Notes: generated by a model not told the origin, from the sequence alone. Counted from the first letter of the stretch, positions 38,287 through 45,880 are shown. The stretch is 64,000 nucleotides of DNA from Tsukamurella asaccharolytica (GCF_007858435.1 NZ_VIGW01000002.1:248001-312000); one strand, 5' to 3'. A program made the numbers and translations.

Positions 38287-38904
38287 ATGAAGCCCGCACA
38301 GTTCGTGCTCCCGGCCCTCATCGCCCTCGCCCTCTCCGCGTGCGGTTCCGGGTCCGACGGTCCGCCGACGGCCAGCGTGCCTCCGCCGGTCACGGCGCCG
38401 GTCACGGCGCCGGAGGGCACCGCATCGGTGCCGGTCACGGCCTCGGACACCGTCGCCCCCGCGAACCCGGCCGGGTCGGCGCCCGCGCCGGCGGGAATCG
38501 TCGCCGACCCGGCCGATCGGTATCGGGCCGCGGCCGGCGGCGGGGGCGTGTACTTCTTCACCCCGACCCGCAACATCGCGTGCGGGCTCGACGCCGCCCT
38601 GGTGGGATGCCAGGTCGGGACCACCGTGATACCGCCCGGCGCGACCTGCGACCAGGGCGACGGTCCGGGGGCCATGCCCGTCGAACACCTGTCGAAGGGC
38701 TACGCCTCCCAGGACGGCGGCCCGTTCACCCCGTCCTGCTTCAACCAGGGCGTTTTCGCCCTGCTGCGCGACCAGAAGACCCTCGAATACGGGCACAGCG
38801 TGACGGCGGGCGGCATGACCTGCACCTCCGAACGGCGCGGCGTGACGTGCCGCCGCGGTGGTCACGGATTCTTCGTCTCGGCGCAGAGTTTCGAGCGGTG
38901 GTGA
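38287..38904 (+). CDS. putative lipoprotein
   Basis: A 205-residue exported protein. The signal peptide ends in a lipobox, ALSAC, with the modified Cys near residue 19. A Pro/Thr/Val-rich linker (about 25-70) leads to a Cys-containing domain ([51 protein letters not shown]) resembling small secreted domains of mycobacteria. Function unknown. Confidence 0.75.
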   Translation: MKPAQFVLPALIALALSACGSGSDGPPTASVPPPVTAPVTAPEGTASVPVTASDTVAPANPAGSAPAPAGIVADPADRYRAAAGGGGVYFFTPTRNIACGLDAALVGCQVGTTVIPPGATCDQGDGPGAMPVEHLSKGYASQDGGPFTPSCFNQGVFALLRDQKTLEYGHSVTAGGMTCTSERRGVTCRRGGHGFFVSAQSFERW

Positions 38905-38979
38905 CGGCCCGGCGACGCCGACGGCGACCGTGCTAGTGTTGCCGGTACGCGCGACCCGTCGTTGGACGGCGCCGCGACT

Positions 38980-39050
38980 GCCGATGTAGTTCAATGGTAG
39001 AACTCCTGCTTCCCAAGCAGGTAGCGCGGGTTCGATTCCCGTCATCGGCT
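38980..39050 (+). tRNA. tRNA-Gly (anticodon CCC)
   Basis: A full cloverleaf: the acceptor GCCGATG pairs with CATCGGC, the D arm contains GTTCAATGGTAGAAC, the anticodon stem is CCTGC/GCAGG with loop TTCCCAA, and the T arm has GGTTCGATTCC. CCA is encoded at 39051-39053. The 3' half is the left attachment site of the integrated element. Confidence 0.95.
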
Positions 39051-39054
39051 CCAC
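39008..39054 (+). other. attL core (3' half of tRNA-Gly)
   Basis: 47 bp, from GCTTCCCAAGC to GGCTCCAC, identical to 48221-48267. It starts in the anticodon stem and ends one base after CCA, typical of tyrosine integrases that use tRNA 3' ends. Confidence 0.93.
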
Positions 39055-39090
39055 CAATGACCTGCACGAATGTGGGTCCGCAAGCTCAAA

Positions 39091-40314
39091 TCAGGCCCCC
39101 GATCCGGCCTCGGTGTCACAGGATGTCACAACTGCTCCCAAACTCGCCGCGGCCTTGCGCAGCTCGTCGTCCTGGCTGTGCGCGTACGTCCGCTGTGTGA
39201 AGCTCGCGTCCGTGTGCCCGAGCCAGTACGCGATCACCGCCATCGGCACGCCCCGCAGGTGCATCGCGGTCGCCGCGGAGTGCCGGGCGTCGTGCAGCCG
39301 GATCTGCCGCACCCCGGCCTCGTCGGTGATCTCGTGCCACAGTCGGCCGATCGTGTTCGGGAAGTACGCGCGGCCGGCCTCGTCGGCGACGACGTACCCC
39401 TCAGCGCTGTACGCCTCCCCCAGCGCGAGCCGCTCGACCGCCTGGCGCTTCCGGGCATTCTTGAGCACGGTCACCAGGCCGGCGTCCACGGGCAACGTCC
39501 GGCGGCCCGCGGCCGTCTTCGGCGCGTTCTCCTCCACCGCGCCGTCGACCACGGTCTTGCTCACCACAGCGCGGCTGGTGGTCACCGTGATGATTCCGGC
39601 GGTGAGGTCGACGTGCTCCCACCGCAGGCCGGAGATCTCGCCTCGGCGGAACCCGGACAGGGCGAGGTACGCGAGCTGCCCGACGCGGTGCCCGTCGGCC
39701 TTGGCGAGCACCTTGCGGATCTCGTCGGGCGTGTAGGTGTCCATCTGCTTGGTGGTCAGCGGTAGCTTCTTGATCTTCTCCGCGACGTTGCGACCGAGTT
39801 CGCGCCGCTCGATGCCGTAGTCGAGGGCCGCGACGAGGTTCTCGAGCATCTTGTTCACCGACCGCGCCGCCCAGGGCTTCCGTGCGCGGCCGGCCTCGGT
39901 GAGGCTGCCGCCCTTGCGCATGGTCTCGATCAGCTCGTCGACGTGACGGCGGGTGAGCTTCTGCGCGGCGAGATCGCCGAGCTGCTCGCGCACCGGGGCG
40001 AGGTTGTACTCGTAGCTACTACGCGTGGTGCCTCGGACGTTGTGCAGCGAGCCGAGCCAGTCGGCGCACAGCTCGTCGACGGTGACAGCCTTGCGCGGCA
40101 CGTACGTGTCATCGGCGACCTGCCCGGCGATCTCGGTCAGCGCGTCCTTCGCAGCCTTCTCCGTTGGGAACCGTCGTCGTACCTGCCGGCGGCGGCCGGT
40201 CTCCGGGTGCACTCCGGCGTCCACGACCAGTTCGTAGCGGATGATCGTCTTGCCGGTGCGCCGATCGAGGACTTCTCGCTTGCGGATCTGTGGCGGGAGC
40301 TGCTGCCTACCCAT
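39091..40314 (-). CDS. tyrosine-type integrase
   Basis: A 407-residue phage integrase. An N-terminal arm-binding/SAM-like part (VDELCADWLGSLHNVRGTTR) precedes the catalytic domain, with the Arg in LSGFRRGEISGLRW, LHDARHSAATAMHLRG (His-x-x-Arg), WLGH and the nucleophile Tyr in RTYAHS. It lies next to attL with its stop 36 bp from the core, and its start overlaps the end of the XRE gene, so both are cotranscribed. Start 40314 (MGRQQLPPQ) is preferred to the in-frame site 12 bp upstream. Confidence 0.93.
   Translation of the reverse strand: MGRQQLPPQIRKREVLDRRTGKTIIRYELVVDAGVHPETGRRRQVRRRFPTEKAAKDALTEIAGQVADDTYVPRKAVTVDELCADWLGSLHNVRGTTRSSYEYNLAPVREQLGDLAAQKLTRRHVDELIETMRKGGSLTEAGRARKPWAARSVNKMLENLVAALDYGIERRELGRNVAEKIKKLPLTTKQMDTYTPDEIRKVLAKADGHRVGQLAYLALSGFRRGEISGLRWEHVDLTAGIITVTTSRAVVSKTVVDGAVEENAPKTAAGRRTLPVDAGLVTVLKNARKRQAVERLALGEAYSAEGYVVADEAGRAYFPNTIGRLWHEITDEAGVRQIRLHDARHSAATAMHLRGVPMAVIAYWLGHTDASFTQRTYAHSQDDELRKAAASLGAVVTSCDTEAGSGA
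39108..39136 (+). repeat. left copy of subterminal direct repeat
   Basis: CCTCGGTGTCAC, then a second GTCACAA after five bases. The same block, in the same orientation, recurs at 48093-48124 near the right end. It lies inside the 3' end of the integrase gene. It is a candidate integrase arm-type or excisionase site. Confidence 0.6.
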
Positions 40315-40870
40315 CGTCCACAACAATCAGTCCGGCATCGCGTGCCTCAATTTCGGCCGCTATTTTGGAGCGAACCGCCTCCTGCAATAGGTCTATGTCT
40401 CGCGTGTCCCGAAACTCAATCGCAGCGGCCCTCGCGAACTGACGCACCTCCTCGATTTTCCGCGCCTGGGAGGCCGGGCGATTGGCCTCTCGATACCGAC
40501 CTCCGTCGACACCTTCGACCATCGGCTCAATCCCCGAAAACCATTGCAGTGCAGCAATAGCCGTCATCTTGAGGCCCGGCAGAAGCTCAACCTCGCCGTC
40601 GGCCAGTTGGTCACCGAATAACAACACAGCGGGCGACGTATCCAGGGCGGCTGATAGCGATATCAGCTCGGCGACATCGAGCGTCTTCTTCCGGCCGGTC
40701 TCGAGGTCGCTAATCACGGCGCGGGAGATCGTCTTGCCGAATTGCGCAGTCCTGTCCGAGAGCTGTGCCGCGGTGAGACCGCGCTTGGTCCGCGCGACCC
40801 GCACTGCCGCCGCTACACGTGCAGGCAGGTCTGCATCCTGCCGAACTTCATCTCTACTCGTCATAGACAC
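40307..40870 (-). CDS. XRE-family repressor-like protein
   Basis: A 187-residue protein with an N-terminal helix-turn-helix (ARTKRGLTAAQLSDRTAQFG, then KTISRAVISDLETGRKKT) and an unassigned C-terminal part (LLQEAVRSKIAAEIEARDAG). It is cotranscribed with the integrase and divergent from the excisionase-like gene. It is the probable master repressor of the element; in satellites this would be the target of helper-phage induction. Base composition is clearly lower in GC than neighbouring genes. Start 40870 or 40864. Confidence 0.82.
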   Translation of the reverse strand: MSMTSRDEVRQDADLPARVAAAVRVARTKRGLTAAQLSDRTAQFGKTISRAVISDLETGRKKTLDVAELISLSAALDTSPAVLLFGDQLADGEVELLPGLKMTAIAALQWFSGIEPMVEGVDGGRYREANRPASQARKIEEVRQFARAAAIEFRDTRDIDLLQEAVRSKIAAEIEARDAGLIVVDDG

Positions 40871-40915
40871 GCACGGTAGTGGACTCTTGCGTACTTGTCA
40901 CGATTGTGGTTGCCT

Positions 40916-40941
40916 TACGAGCACGAGCCCTTCCGCTCGTA
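40916..40941. promoter_or_regulatory. candidate operator in the int/xis divergent region
   Basis: TACGAGC, twelve bases, GCTCGTA, in the 96-bp divergent promoter region between the repressor and excisionase-like genes. Confidence 0.55.
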
Positions 40942-40966
40942 GAAACCACGAACCCAAAGGGAATCG

Positions 40967-41173
40967 ATGATGCCCACCAACCTGCCGAATCCTCCGGTAC
41001 CGCTCCTGAACGATCACGCCGATGTAGGCGCCCAACTCAAGGTCAGCCGGTCGACCGTCTTCGCCCTCTGGAAGTCCGGCGCACTCGCAAGCGTCACGAT
41101 CGGCAAACGGCGCTTCAGCACCGACAAGCAGATCGCCGAGTACATCGACCGCCTCGAAGCCGGCGTCGCATGA
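40967..41173 (+). CDS. excisionase-like HTH protein
   Basis: A 68-residue MerR/AlpA-type helix-turn-helix protein: VGAQLKVSRSTVFALWKSGA, then TIGKRRFSTDKQIAEYIDRL. This size and pattern, as first gene divergent from the repressor, suggests an excisionase or AlpA-type activator. Two tandem ATG codons (40967 and 40970). AAAGGGAATCG upstream is the ribosome site. Its stop overlaps the next start (ATGA). Confidence 0.8.
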   Translation: MMPTNLPNPPVPLLNDHADVGAQLKVSRSTVFALWKSGALASVTIGKRRFSTDKQIAEYIDRLEAGVA

Positions 41174-41403
41174 CGCACTACTGGGCGCTCGTCGTGTTCC
41201 TCGCCGTGCTCGCGGTCATGGCCGCCGCATCAGACGCGGACCAGCGCCGGCGCGCGCGGTACGCCGCCCTCGACGAGAACGCCGACCTCTGCCGCGGCCA
41301 GCAGGTCGACCGCACCCCGGAAATGAGAGCGGCCCCGGTGCATCCCGCCAAGAACGCCACCGAGGCCATCAACCAGATCACCCACCAACAGGAGAACCAG
41401 TAA
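41170..41403 (+). CDS. small single-pass membrane protein
   Basis: A 77-residue protein. An N-terminal membrane helix (YWALVVFLAVLAVMAAASDA) is followed by a charged cytoplasmic tail (DQRRRARYAALDENADLC, then NATEAINQITHQQENQ). Coupled on both sides (ATGA and TAATG). Unrecognised; small membrane proteins in phages and satellites can block superinfection, but that is speculation here. Confidence 0.6.
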   Translation: MTHYWALVVFLAVLAVMAAASDADQRRRARYAALDENADLCRGQQVDRTPEMRAAPVHPAKNATEAINQITHQQENQ

Positions 41404-41741
41404 TGAGCACGGTAGACCAGCACGCCGACGCGCGTCGAACGCGACGGCTCACCACCGTCATCGAGTACGCCGACGGGACCGCCCATATCGTCGTCGACCC
41501 CACCGACCGCCGCGACACCTTCGCCGCGTTCCTCCGCGACTACTTCGACGGCGACATCGCCATCGCCGCCGCGCCCGACGAGTACCTGCCGCACGATCCC
41601 GCCACGCTCGTACGGCTCGGCATCAACGCCGCCGAGTACGCCGGCACCGCGCACGCGATCGCCCAGCTCGTCGGCTTCGACCCGCACGACGGCGCCATGA
41701 TCCTCGACGTCGTCGCGGCCGCGCTGGAGGTCGCCCGGTGA
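41403..41741 (+). CDS. hypothetical protein of the element
   Basis: A 112-residue soluble acidic protein with no recognised domain. Segments of note: TTVIEYADGTAHIVVDP, FAAFLRDYFDGDIAIAAA and FDPHDGAMILDVVAAALEVA. Its ATG overlaps the previous stop and its stop overlaps the next GTG. Confidence 0.65.
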   Translation: MSTVDQHADARRTRRLTTVIEYADGTAHIVVDPTDRRDTFAAFLRDYFDGDIAIAAAPDEYLPHDPATLVRLGINAAEYAGTAHAIAQLVGFDPHDGAMILDVVAAALEVAR

Positions 41742-41947
41742 TCGCCGAGCCGAAACGCGACGCGCCCGCCCGAAACGAGGCCTCCGACGTGCTGCACCTG
41801 TGGTTGTCCGCGTGCGCAACGGCGACGCTGTGCGGGCTGCCCGGGACGCCCAACCGCCCCGTCACCGGACCAGCCGGGCGACGGAAAGCGCGCAAGTACA
41901 CCGACTGCCGTTACCTGCGCGCCCTCGAGGAACAGCTCTCCACCTGA
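41738..41947 (+). CDS. small hypothetical protein of the element
   Basis: A 69-residue GTG-started protein: a helical, uncharged middle (SDVLHLWLSACATATLCGL) and a basic end (GPAGRRKARKYTDCRYLRAL). No recognised family. It is followed 3 bp later by a 19-bp perfect hairpin. Confidence 0.55.
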   Translation: MIAEPKRDAPARNEASDVLHLWLSACATATLCGLPGTPNRPVTGPAGRRKARKYTDCRYLRALEEQLST

Positions 41948-41950
41948 CCG

Positions 41951-42009
41951 CCCGGTGTCGTGGCGGCGGGGGATACGCCCACCACCAGGGCCGCCGCCAC
42001 GACACCGGG
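41951..42009. other. 19-bp perfect inverted repeat upstream of the primase gene
   Basis: CCCGGTGTCGTGGCGGCGG (41951-41969) pairs exactly with 41991-42009; the loop is 21 nt. It lies 3 bp after a stop codon and 42 bp before the primase-polymerase start. It may be a terminator/attenuator or part of the element's replication origin. Confidence 0.8.
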
Positions 42010-42051
42010 ACACCACCCAACCCGATTCGGAGACAAGGAATCCCGCCGAAC

Positions 42052-42948
42052 ATGACCACCGAAGACCCCTCATGGTGGGCACGCCACTACGGCAAACACG
42101 AGATCGAGGTGTTCCGCTGCAAGCCCGGCAGCAAGGTGCCGGCCGGTGGCCGCGGCCACCTCGACGCCACCACAGACGACGAACAGATCCAGCGATGGTG
42201 GCCTGCAGGGGCCGACTGGAACATCGGCGGCCGGCCCCCGGCGGACATCGTCGTACTCGACATCGACACCGTCGAAGGGCACGGCGTCGACGGCATGGCG
42301 AACCTCCTCGACCTCGCCGCCGGCCGCCCGATCCCCTGGCACTCCGTCACCGCGATGTCCCCCACCGGCTCCCTGCACCTGTGGGTCGAGCACCCCGGCC
42401 CGTACCGCGGACGCCTCTGCGACGGCGTCGACATCAAGGGCCACGGCGGGTACGTCGTACTGCCCCCGTCGGTGCACCCCAACGGCGGCCGGTACGCCTG
42501 GATCAGTAGCCCCGAAGCGTACATCGAGCAGCCGGCCGAGTGGCTCGCCGACGCGATCCGTCCGCAGCAGCGGATCCCGGTGGCGCGCCCGCTGTCTCGG
42601 CCGCGTGCCCTCCTGCCTCCGCTGCTTCGGGGCTCGTCGATCGCCGATGAGTTCACCGCGAACACCACGTGGGCCGAGATCCTCGGCCCGCACGGGTGGC
42701 GGCTCGCTCGCGGCACCGGCGACGACGACGGGAGCGTCTGGCTCCACCCCGCGGCCACGTCGGCGTGCTCCGCGACGGTCCGCAACGGCTGCCTGTTCGT
42801 GTACTCGACGAACACCCCGTTTGAGGTCACCGAGCACGGCGACACCCACGGCTACACCAGGTTCCGGGCGCACGCCGTGCTCGATCACGCCGGCGACCTC
42901 GCGGCGGCAGCGCGCGCCGCGCGCACCGGCAGGGCGGGGGCAGCATGA
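42052..42948 (+). CDS. bifunctional primase-polymerase (PrimPol)
   Basis: A 298-residue archaeo-eukaryotic-type primase. The catalytic acidic pair is in VVLDIDTVEG, the nucleotide-binding motif appears as SPTGSLHLW, and the third motif in GVDIKGHGGYVVLPPS, followed by HPNGGRYAW. It primes and perhaps extends the element's DNA. The start is ATG 42052 with an AAGGAATC site. Coupled by ATGA to the RepA-like ATPase, the usual partner. Confidence 0.85.
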   Translation: MTTEDPSWWARHYGKHEIEVFRCKPGSKVPAGGRGHLDATTDDEQIQRWWPAGADWNIGGRPPADIVVLDIDTVEGHGVDGMANLLDLAAGRPIPWHSVTAMSPTGSLHLWVEHPGPYRGRLCDGVDIKGHGGYVVLPPSVHPNGGRYAWISSPEAYIEQPAEWLADAIRPQQRIPVARPLSRPRALLPPLLRGSSIADEFTANTTWAEILGPHGWRLARGTGDDDGSVWLHPAATSACSATVRNGCLFVYSTNTPFEVTEHGDTHGYTRFRAHAVLDHAGDLAAAARAARTGRAGAA

Positions 42949-44132
42949 CGTTCACGCCCGCGACCGACGACGAGGCGCTGCAGCTCGAGGAGGCGGTTCG
43001 GTACCACCTGCTCGTACGCCATGCACGCGACGAGGCCGATCGCCGATACGAGGAGAGCAATCGCGCGCAGGTCGAACTCCCGCCGCGCCGACGTCTCGAC
43101 GCGTTCACCGCTGAGCCGGACCCGTTGACCGCCTGGCGCATCAGCGGGCTGCAGCCCGCGGGCGCGCGGGCACTGCTGGCCGCCCAGTACAAGGCCGGCA
43201 AGACGACCCTCGTCGGCAACGTGATCCGCTCCCTCGCAGACGGTGACCCGTTCCTCGGTCGGTACGAGGTGGTGCGTCCCGATCGTGTGGCGCTGCTCGA
43301 CGACGAACTCGACGAGAACATGCTCCGGATCTGGCTTCGCGAACAGGGAATCGAGAACGGCCAACAGGTCGACGTCTACTCGCTCCGCGGCCGCCTCGGA
43401 TCGTTCAACATCCTCGACGACGCGACCCGCGCACGCTGGGCCGAACACCTCGCGGGCGTCGAGTACGTGGTGCTCGATTGTCTGCGCCCCGTGCTCGATG
43501 CGCTCGGCCTCTCCGAGGACAAGGACGCCGGGCGTTTCCTCGTCGCATTCGACGCGCTGCTGTACGAGGCGGGAGCCAAGGAGGCGCTCGTCGTTCACCA
43601 CATGGGCCACCAAGGCGAGCGGACCCGCGGCGACTCCCGGCTTCTCGACTGGCCCGACGTCGGCTGGAAGATCCTCCGCGCCGAGCCTGACAATCCCGCG
43701 TCGGCTCGGTTCTTCTCGGCCTACGGCCGCGGGGTGGACATCCCGGAGGGGCGCATGATCTTCGACGAGGGCTCGCGGAGACTGAGCTACTCGGGCGGGT
43801 CACGCCGGGACGAGAAGGCCGAGGCGGCGTTGTCCGCCATCGTCGAGGTGCTTGCCGAGCGTGCCGTCGCCGCGGCGCCGGCAGCGGCGCTCAGCGGCCG
43901 TGAGATCAAGGCGGCGCTCGCCGACAGTGAGCACAGCAAGCACGCGATCGACGCCGCCCTGAAGCTGCGAAGCGCACGCGAACTGTTGGCGACGGAGGAC
44001 GGTCCGAGGGGTGCGAAGCTCCATCGGATCGCGCGCCCGTGTGCGTCATGCGGAAATCCGCTGACCGCGGGACAGATCGGGCGGCACCTCACCTGTGTCG
44101 CCGCTGGTAGGAGCGGCGGGGGTGCGGCATGA
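42945..44132 (+). CDS. RepA-like AAA/RecA-fold ATPase
   Basis: A 395-residue replication helicase-like ATPase. Walker A is LAAQYKAGKTTLVGNVI near residue 85, Walker B is EYVVLDCLRPVLDAL near 175, and VVHHMGHQGERTRGDS carries sensor residues. The C-terminal part looks like a winged helix (LSGREIKAALADSEHSKHAI) and ends in a Cys-containing finger (CASCGNPLTAGQIGRHLTC). With the PrimPol it should drive replication of the excised element. A regulatory role in helper-phage exploitation cannot be judged. Confidence 0.82.
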   Translation: MTFTPATDDEALQLEEAVRYHLLVRHARDEADRRYEESNRAQVELPPRRRLDAFTAEPDPLTAWRISGLQPAGARALLAAQYKAGKTTLVGNVIRSLADGDPFLGRYEVVRPDRVALLDDELDENMLRIWLREQGIENGQQVDVYSLRGRLGSFNILDDATRARWAEHLAGVEYVVLDCLRPVLDALGLSEDKDAGRFLVAFDALLYEAGAKEALVVHHMGHQGERTRGDSRLLDWPDVGWKILRAEPDNPASARFFSAYGRGVDIPEGRMIFDEGSRRLSYSGGSRRDEKAEAALSAIVEVLAERAVAAAPAAALSGREIKAALADSEHSKHAIDAALKLRSARELLATEDGPRGAKLHRIARPCASCGNPLTAGQIGRHLTCVAAGRSGGGAA

Positions 44133-44569
44133 CCCATCAGTGTCCCGAGTGTCCCGGCAGTGTCCCCAGTGTTTCAGGGGACGCTGGGTGTTCAGTGTCC
44201 CAGTGTCCCAGCGCTTCTATAGGCGCGGGACACGGGACACACACCCGAAAGCCACTCGGAGCACTCGACCCCGAAGCCGTGATCGACGCCCTCGCCGCGA
44301 TCCTCGCCGGCACCCCGAAGCTCGACGGCGCCGCGTGCGATCGGCAACACGCCCTGTTCGACGCGGCACGCCCCGGCGAGGCCCCCGACGACGTCGGGTA
44401 CCGCCACGGCGCGGCCGCGACGATCTGTCAGACCCGCTGCCCAGCACTCGAGGACTGCACGCGCTGGCTCGACTCACTCCCCGCACGGCATCGCCCGCAC
44501 GGCGTCGTCGCCGGGCGCATCCCCGAGCCGGCTCGCATCGCCGGTCGACCCCGAAAGGACCCGCGATGA
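44129..44569 (+). CDS. WhiB-like Fe-S protein (phage type)
   Basis: Up to 146 residues. The C-terminal ~95 residues look like a phage WhiB: a Cys in LDGAACDRQHALFD, then ICQTRCPALEDC (Cys-x3-Cys-x5-Cys, where classical WhiB has Cys-x2-Cys-x5-Cys), and HGVVAGRIPEP in place of the GVWGG turn. Such proteins carry a 4Fe-4S cluster and modulate host transcription. The first ~50 codons are built from AGTGTCCC repeats that look non-coding; GTG 44279, giving a 96-residue protein, may be the true start. The annotated ATG overlaps the upstream stop (ATGA). Confidence 0.6.
   Translation: MTHQCPECPGSVPSVSGDAGCSVSQCPSASIGAGHGTHTRKPLGALDPEAVIDALAAILAGTPKLDGAACDRQHALFDAARPGEAPDDVGYRHGAAATICQTRCPALEDCTRWLDSLPARHRPHGVVAGRIPEPARIAGRPRKDPR
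44138..44240 (+). repeat. iteron-like cluster of AGTGTCCC repeats
   Basis: Nine-base units (C/G)AGTGTCCC start at 44138, 44147, 44158, 44193 and 44201, with a degenerate CAGTGTTTC at 44167. Two tandem inverted copies GGGACAC follow at 44227 and 44234. The cluster sits right after the PrimPol-ATPase pair. Spacing of 8-11 bp between several copies resembles replication iterons. Confidence 0.7.
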
Positions 44570-44766
44570 ACACCCCTGCCGCTCGACGGTGCCGGAGCTG
44601 CTCGCTCGAGCTGCACGACGCCGCCACCACCGACATGTGCGACGACTGCGCCGAGCCCGCCCCATCGCGCCCGCCGGCACCCGCACCGCCGCCGCTGCGC
44701 CCCGTCACCGTCGACTCGGCCAACAGTCGCCGCCCCGGCGTCGCGCACCTTCGCCTCAACCGATAA
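44566..44766 (+). CDS. small zinc-ribbon-like protein
   Basis: A 66-residue protein. CRSCSLELHDAATTDMCDDC holds two CxxC pairs 14 residues apart, a zinc-ribbon pattern, followed by a Pro-rich stretch and NSRRPGVAHLRLNR. ATGA-coupled to the WhiB-like gene. Most of it is repeated at 45000-45180. Confidence 0.6.
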   Translation: MNTPAARRCRSCSLELHDAATTDMCDDCAEPAPSRPPAPAPPPLRPVTVDSANSRRPGVAHLRLNR

Positions 44767-44932
44767 GCCCACCTCCCGAACGGAGATCCCACCGTGAACA
44801 TCCGCATCAAGTCCCTCACTCAGCGGCCCGACAACCGCGGCGACGTCACCGTGACCGTCGCCATCCGCAACCACCGCCTGACGCTGTCGCTCAACGGTGT
44901 CGGCCGCGTCGAACTCGACCGCGCCGGCGCCC
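44586..44932 (+). repeat. 347-bp tandem duplication, left copy
   Basis: Identical by my reading to 45000-45346 (offset 414). It covers all but the first six codons of the zinc-ribbon gene and the first half of the following small gene. Confidence 0.92.
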
Positions 44933-45180
44933 GCCGCGACCTCGAATCGACTGCGGAAATTCCGCAGTCGGACGAGCGGGTCTCGGGGGACGGCCGAGTA
45001 CGGTGCCGGAGCTGCTCGCTCGAGCTGCACGACGCCGCCACCACCGACATGTGCGACGACTGCGCCGAGCCCGCCCCATCGCGCCCGCCGGCACCCGCAC
45101 CGCCGCCGCTGCGCCCCGTCACCGTCGACTCGGCCAACAGTCGCCGCCCCGGCGTCGCGCACCTTCGCCTCAACCGATAA
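44794..45180 (+). CDS. chimeric open frame made by the duplication
   Basis: A 128-residue frame. Its first 46 residues equal the start of the next small gene (MNIRIKSLTQRPDNRGDVTV and on). A 22-residue unique stretch (RRDLESTAEIPQSDERVSGD) follows, and then the zinc-ribbon protein from its first Cys pair to its end. It is a fusion of the interrupted left copy of one gene to the right copy of the other. Whether it is translated to a stable protein is unknown. Confidence 0.55.
   Translation: MNIRIKSLTQRPDNRGDVTVTVAIRNHRLTLSLNGVGRVELDRAGARRDLESTAEIPQSDERVSGDGRVRCRSCSLELHDAATTDMCDDCAEPAPSRPPAPAPPPLRPVTVDSANSRRPGVAHLRLNR
44948..44970. other. perfect palindrome in the duplication spacer
   Basis: CGACTGCGGAA and TTCCGCAGTCG flank one central base. 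It lies in the 67-bp unique spacer (44933-44999) between the two copies and may mark the foreign junction. Confidence 0.6.
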
Positions 45181-45346
45181 GCCCACCTCCCGAACGGAGA
45201 TCCCACCGTGAACATCCGCATCAAGTCCCTCACTCAGCGGCCCGACAACCGCGGCGACGTCACCGTGACCGTCGCCATCCGCAACCACCGCCTGACGCTG
45301 TCGCTCAACGGTGTCGGCCGCGTCGAACTCGACCGCGCCGGCGCCC
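45000..45346 (+). repeat. 347-bp tandem duplication, right copy
   Basis: Right copy of 44586-44932. It continues into the intact version of the small gene at 45208-45393. Confidence 0.92.
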
Positions 45347-45393
45347 TGCAGCTCGCCCACTTCATCGCCGACGAAGGCGGCCAGCTCCGATGA
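45208..45393 (+). CDS. small beta-rich protein of the element
   Basis: A 61-residue protein, MNIRIKSLTQRPDNRGDVTV, then VAIRNHRLTLSLNGVGRVEL, ending LAHFIADEGGQLR. Mostly beta-strand by pattern, with no recognised family. It is the intact copy of the gene truncated in the chimeric frame upstream. A GAACGGAGATC site precedes the GTG start; ATGA coupling to the next gene. Confidence 0.6.
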   Translation: MNIRIKSLTQRPDNRGDVTVTVAIRNHRLTLSLNGVGRVELDRAGALQLAHFIADEGGQLR

Positions 45394-45572
45394 ACGTGCC
45401 ACCGTGCGACTGCGACTGCCACCGCTGGTTCTGCCCCGACGGCCTCGGCTGCTGCGACGGCTACTGCGACATGTGCGGCGGCCTCGGCGGCGGCGATGAC
45501 ACTATGCCCCGACATCCCGACTTCGACTGCGGCTGCGACCCGATCTGCGGCACCCACCAGGCCACACCGTGA
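45390..45572 (+). CDS. Cys-rich small protein
   Basis: A 60-residue protein with about twelve Cys (CDCDCHRWFCPDGLGCCDGY, then CDMCGG, CGCDPICGTH) and several Asp/His. It probably binds zinc or another metal through two knuckles. No recognised family. Coupled on both sides (ATGA, GTGA). Confidence 0.6.
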   Translation: MNVPPCDCDCHRWFCPDGLGCCDGYCDMCGGLGGGDDTMPRHPDFDCGCDPICGTHQATP

Positions 45573-45880
45573 ACCTCAGCCCCGACGAGGTCCGCGCCGC
45601 CCTGTTCCTCGCCCGGCATCACCGCGCCCGCGGGCTCCCCGTGCCGCCGAAGGTCGCCGTCTTCGTCCAACGCCTCGAACTCGAAATGCACTGTTCCCCA
45701 AGAGGAACAGGCCAACCATCCGCCGTGGCATCCTCGGACCTAGTCGGAACCACCGAAGCCGCCCGCATCCTCGGCTGCACCCCACGGCACGCCCGAACGC
45801 TCGCACCCCGCCTCGGCGGAACACGCATCGCAGGGCGATGGATGATACCCAAAACCGCACTCCCACAGGAGGACCCATGA
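45569..45880 (+). CDS. HTH DNA-binding protein of the element
   Basis: A 103-residue GTG-started protein. A helical N-terminus (SPDEVRAALFLARHHRARGL) is followed by a MerR/excisionase-type HTH (LVGTTEAARILGCTPRHART) with a short wing (GTRIAGRWMIPKTAL). It may regulate late genes of the element. Coupled by ATGA to the next gene. Confidence 0.7.
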   Translation: MNLSPDEVRAALFLARHHRARGLPVPPKVAVFVQRLELEMHCSPRGTGQPSAVASSDLVGTTEAARILGCTPRHARTLAPRLGGTRIAGRWMIPKTALPQEDP

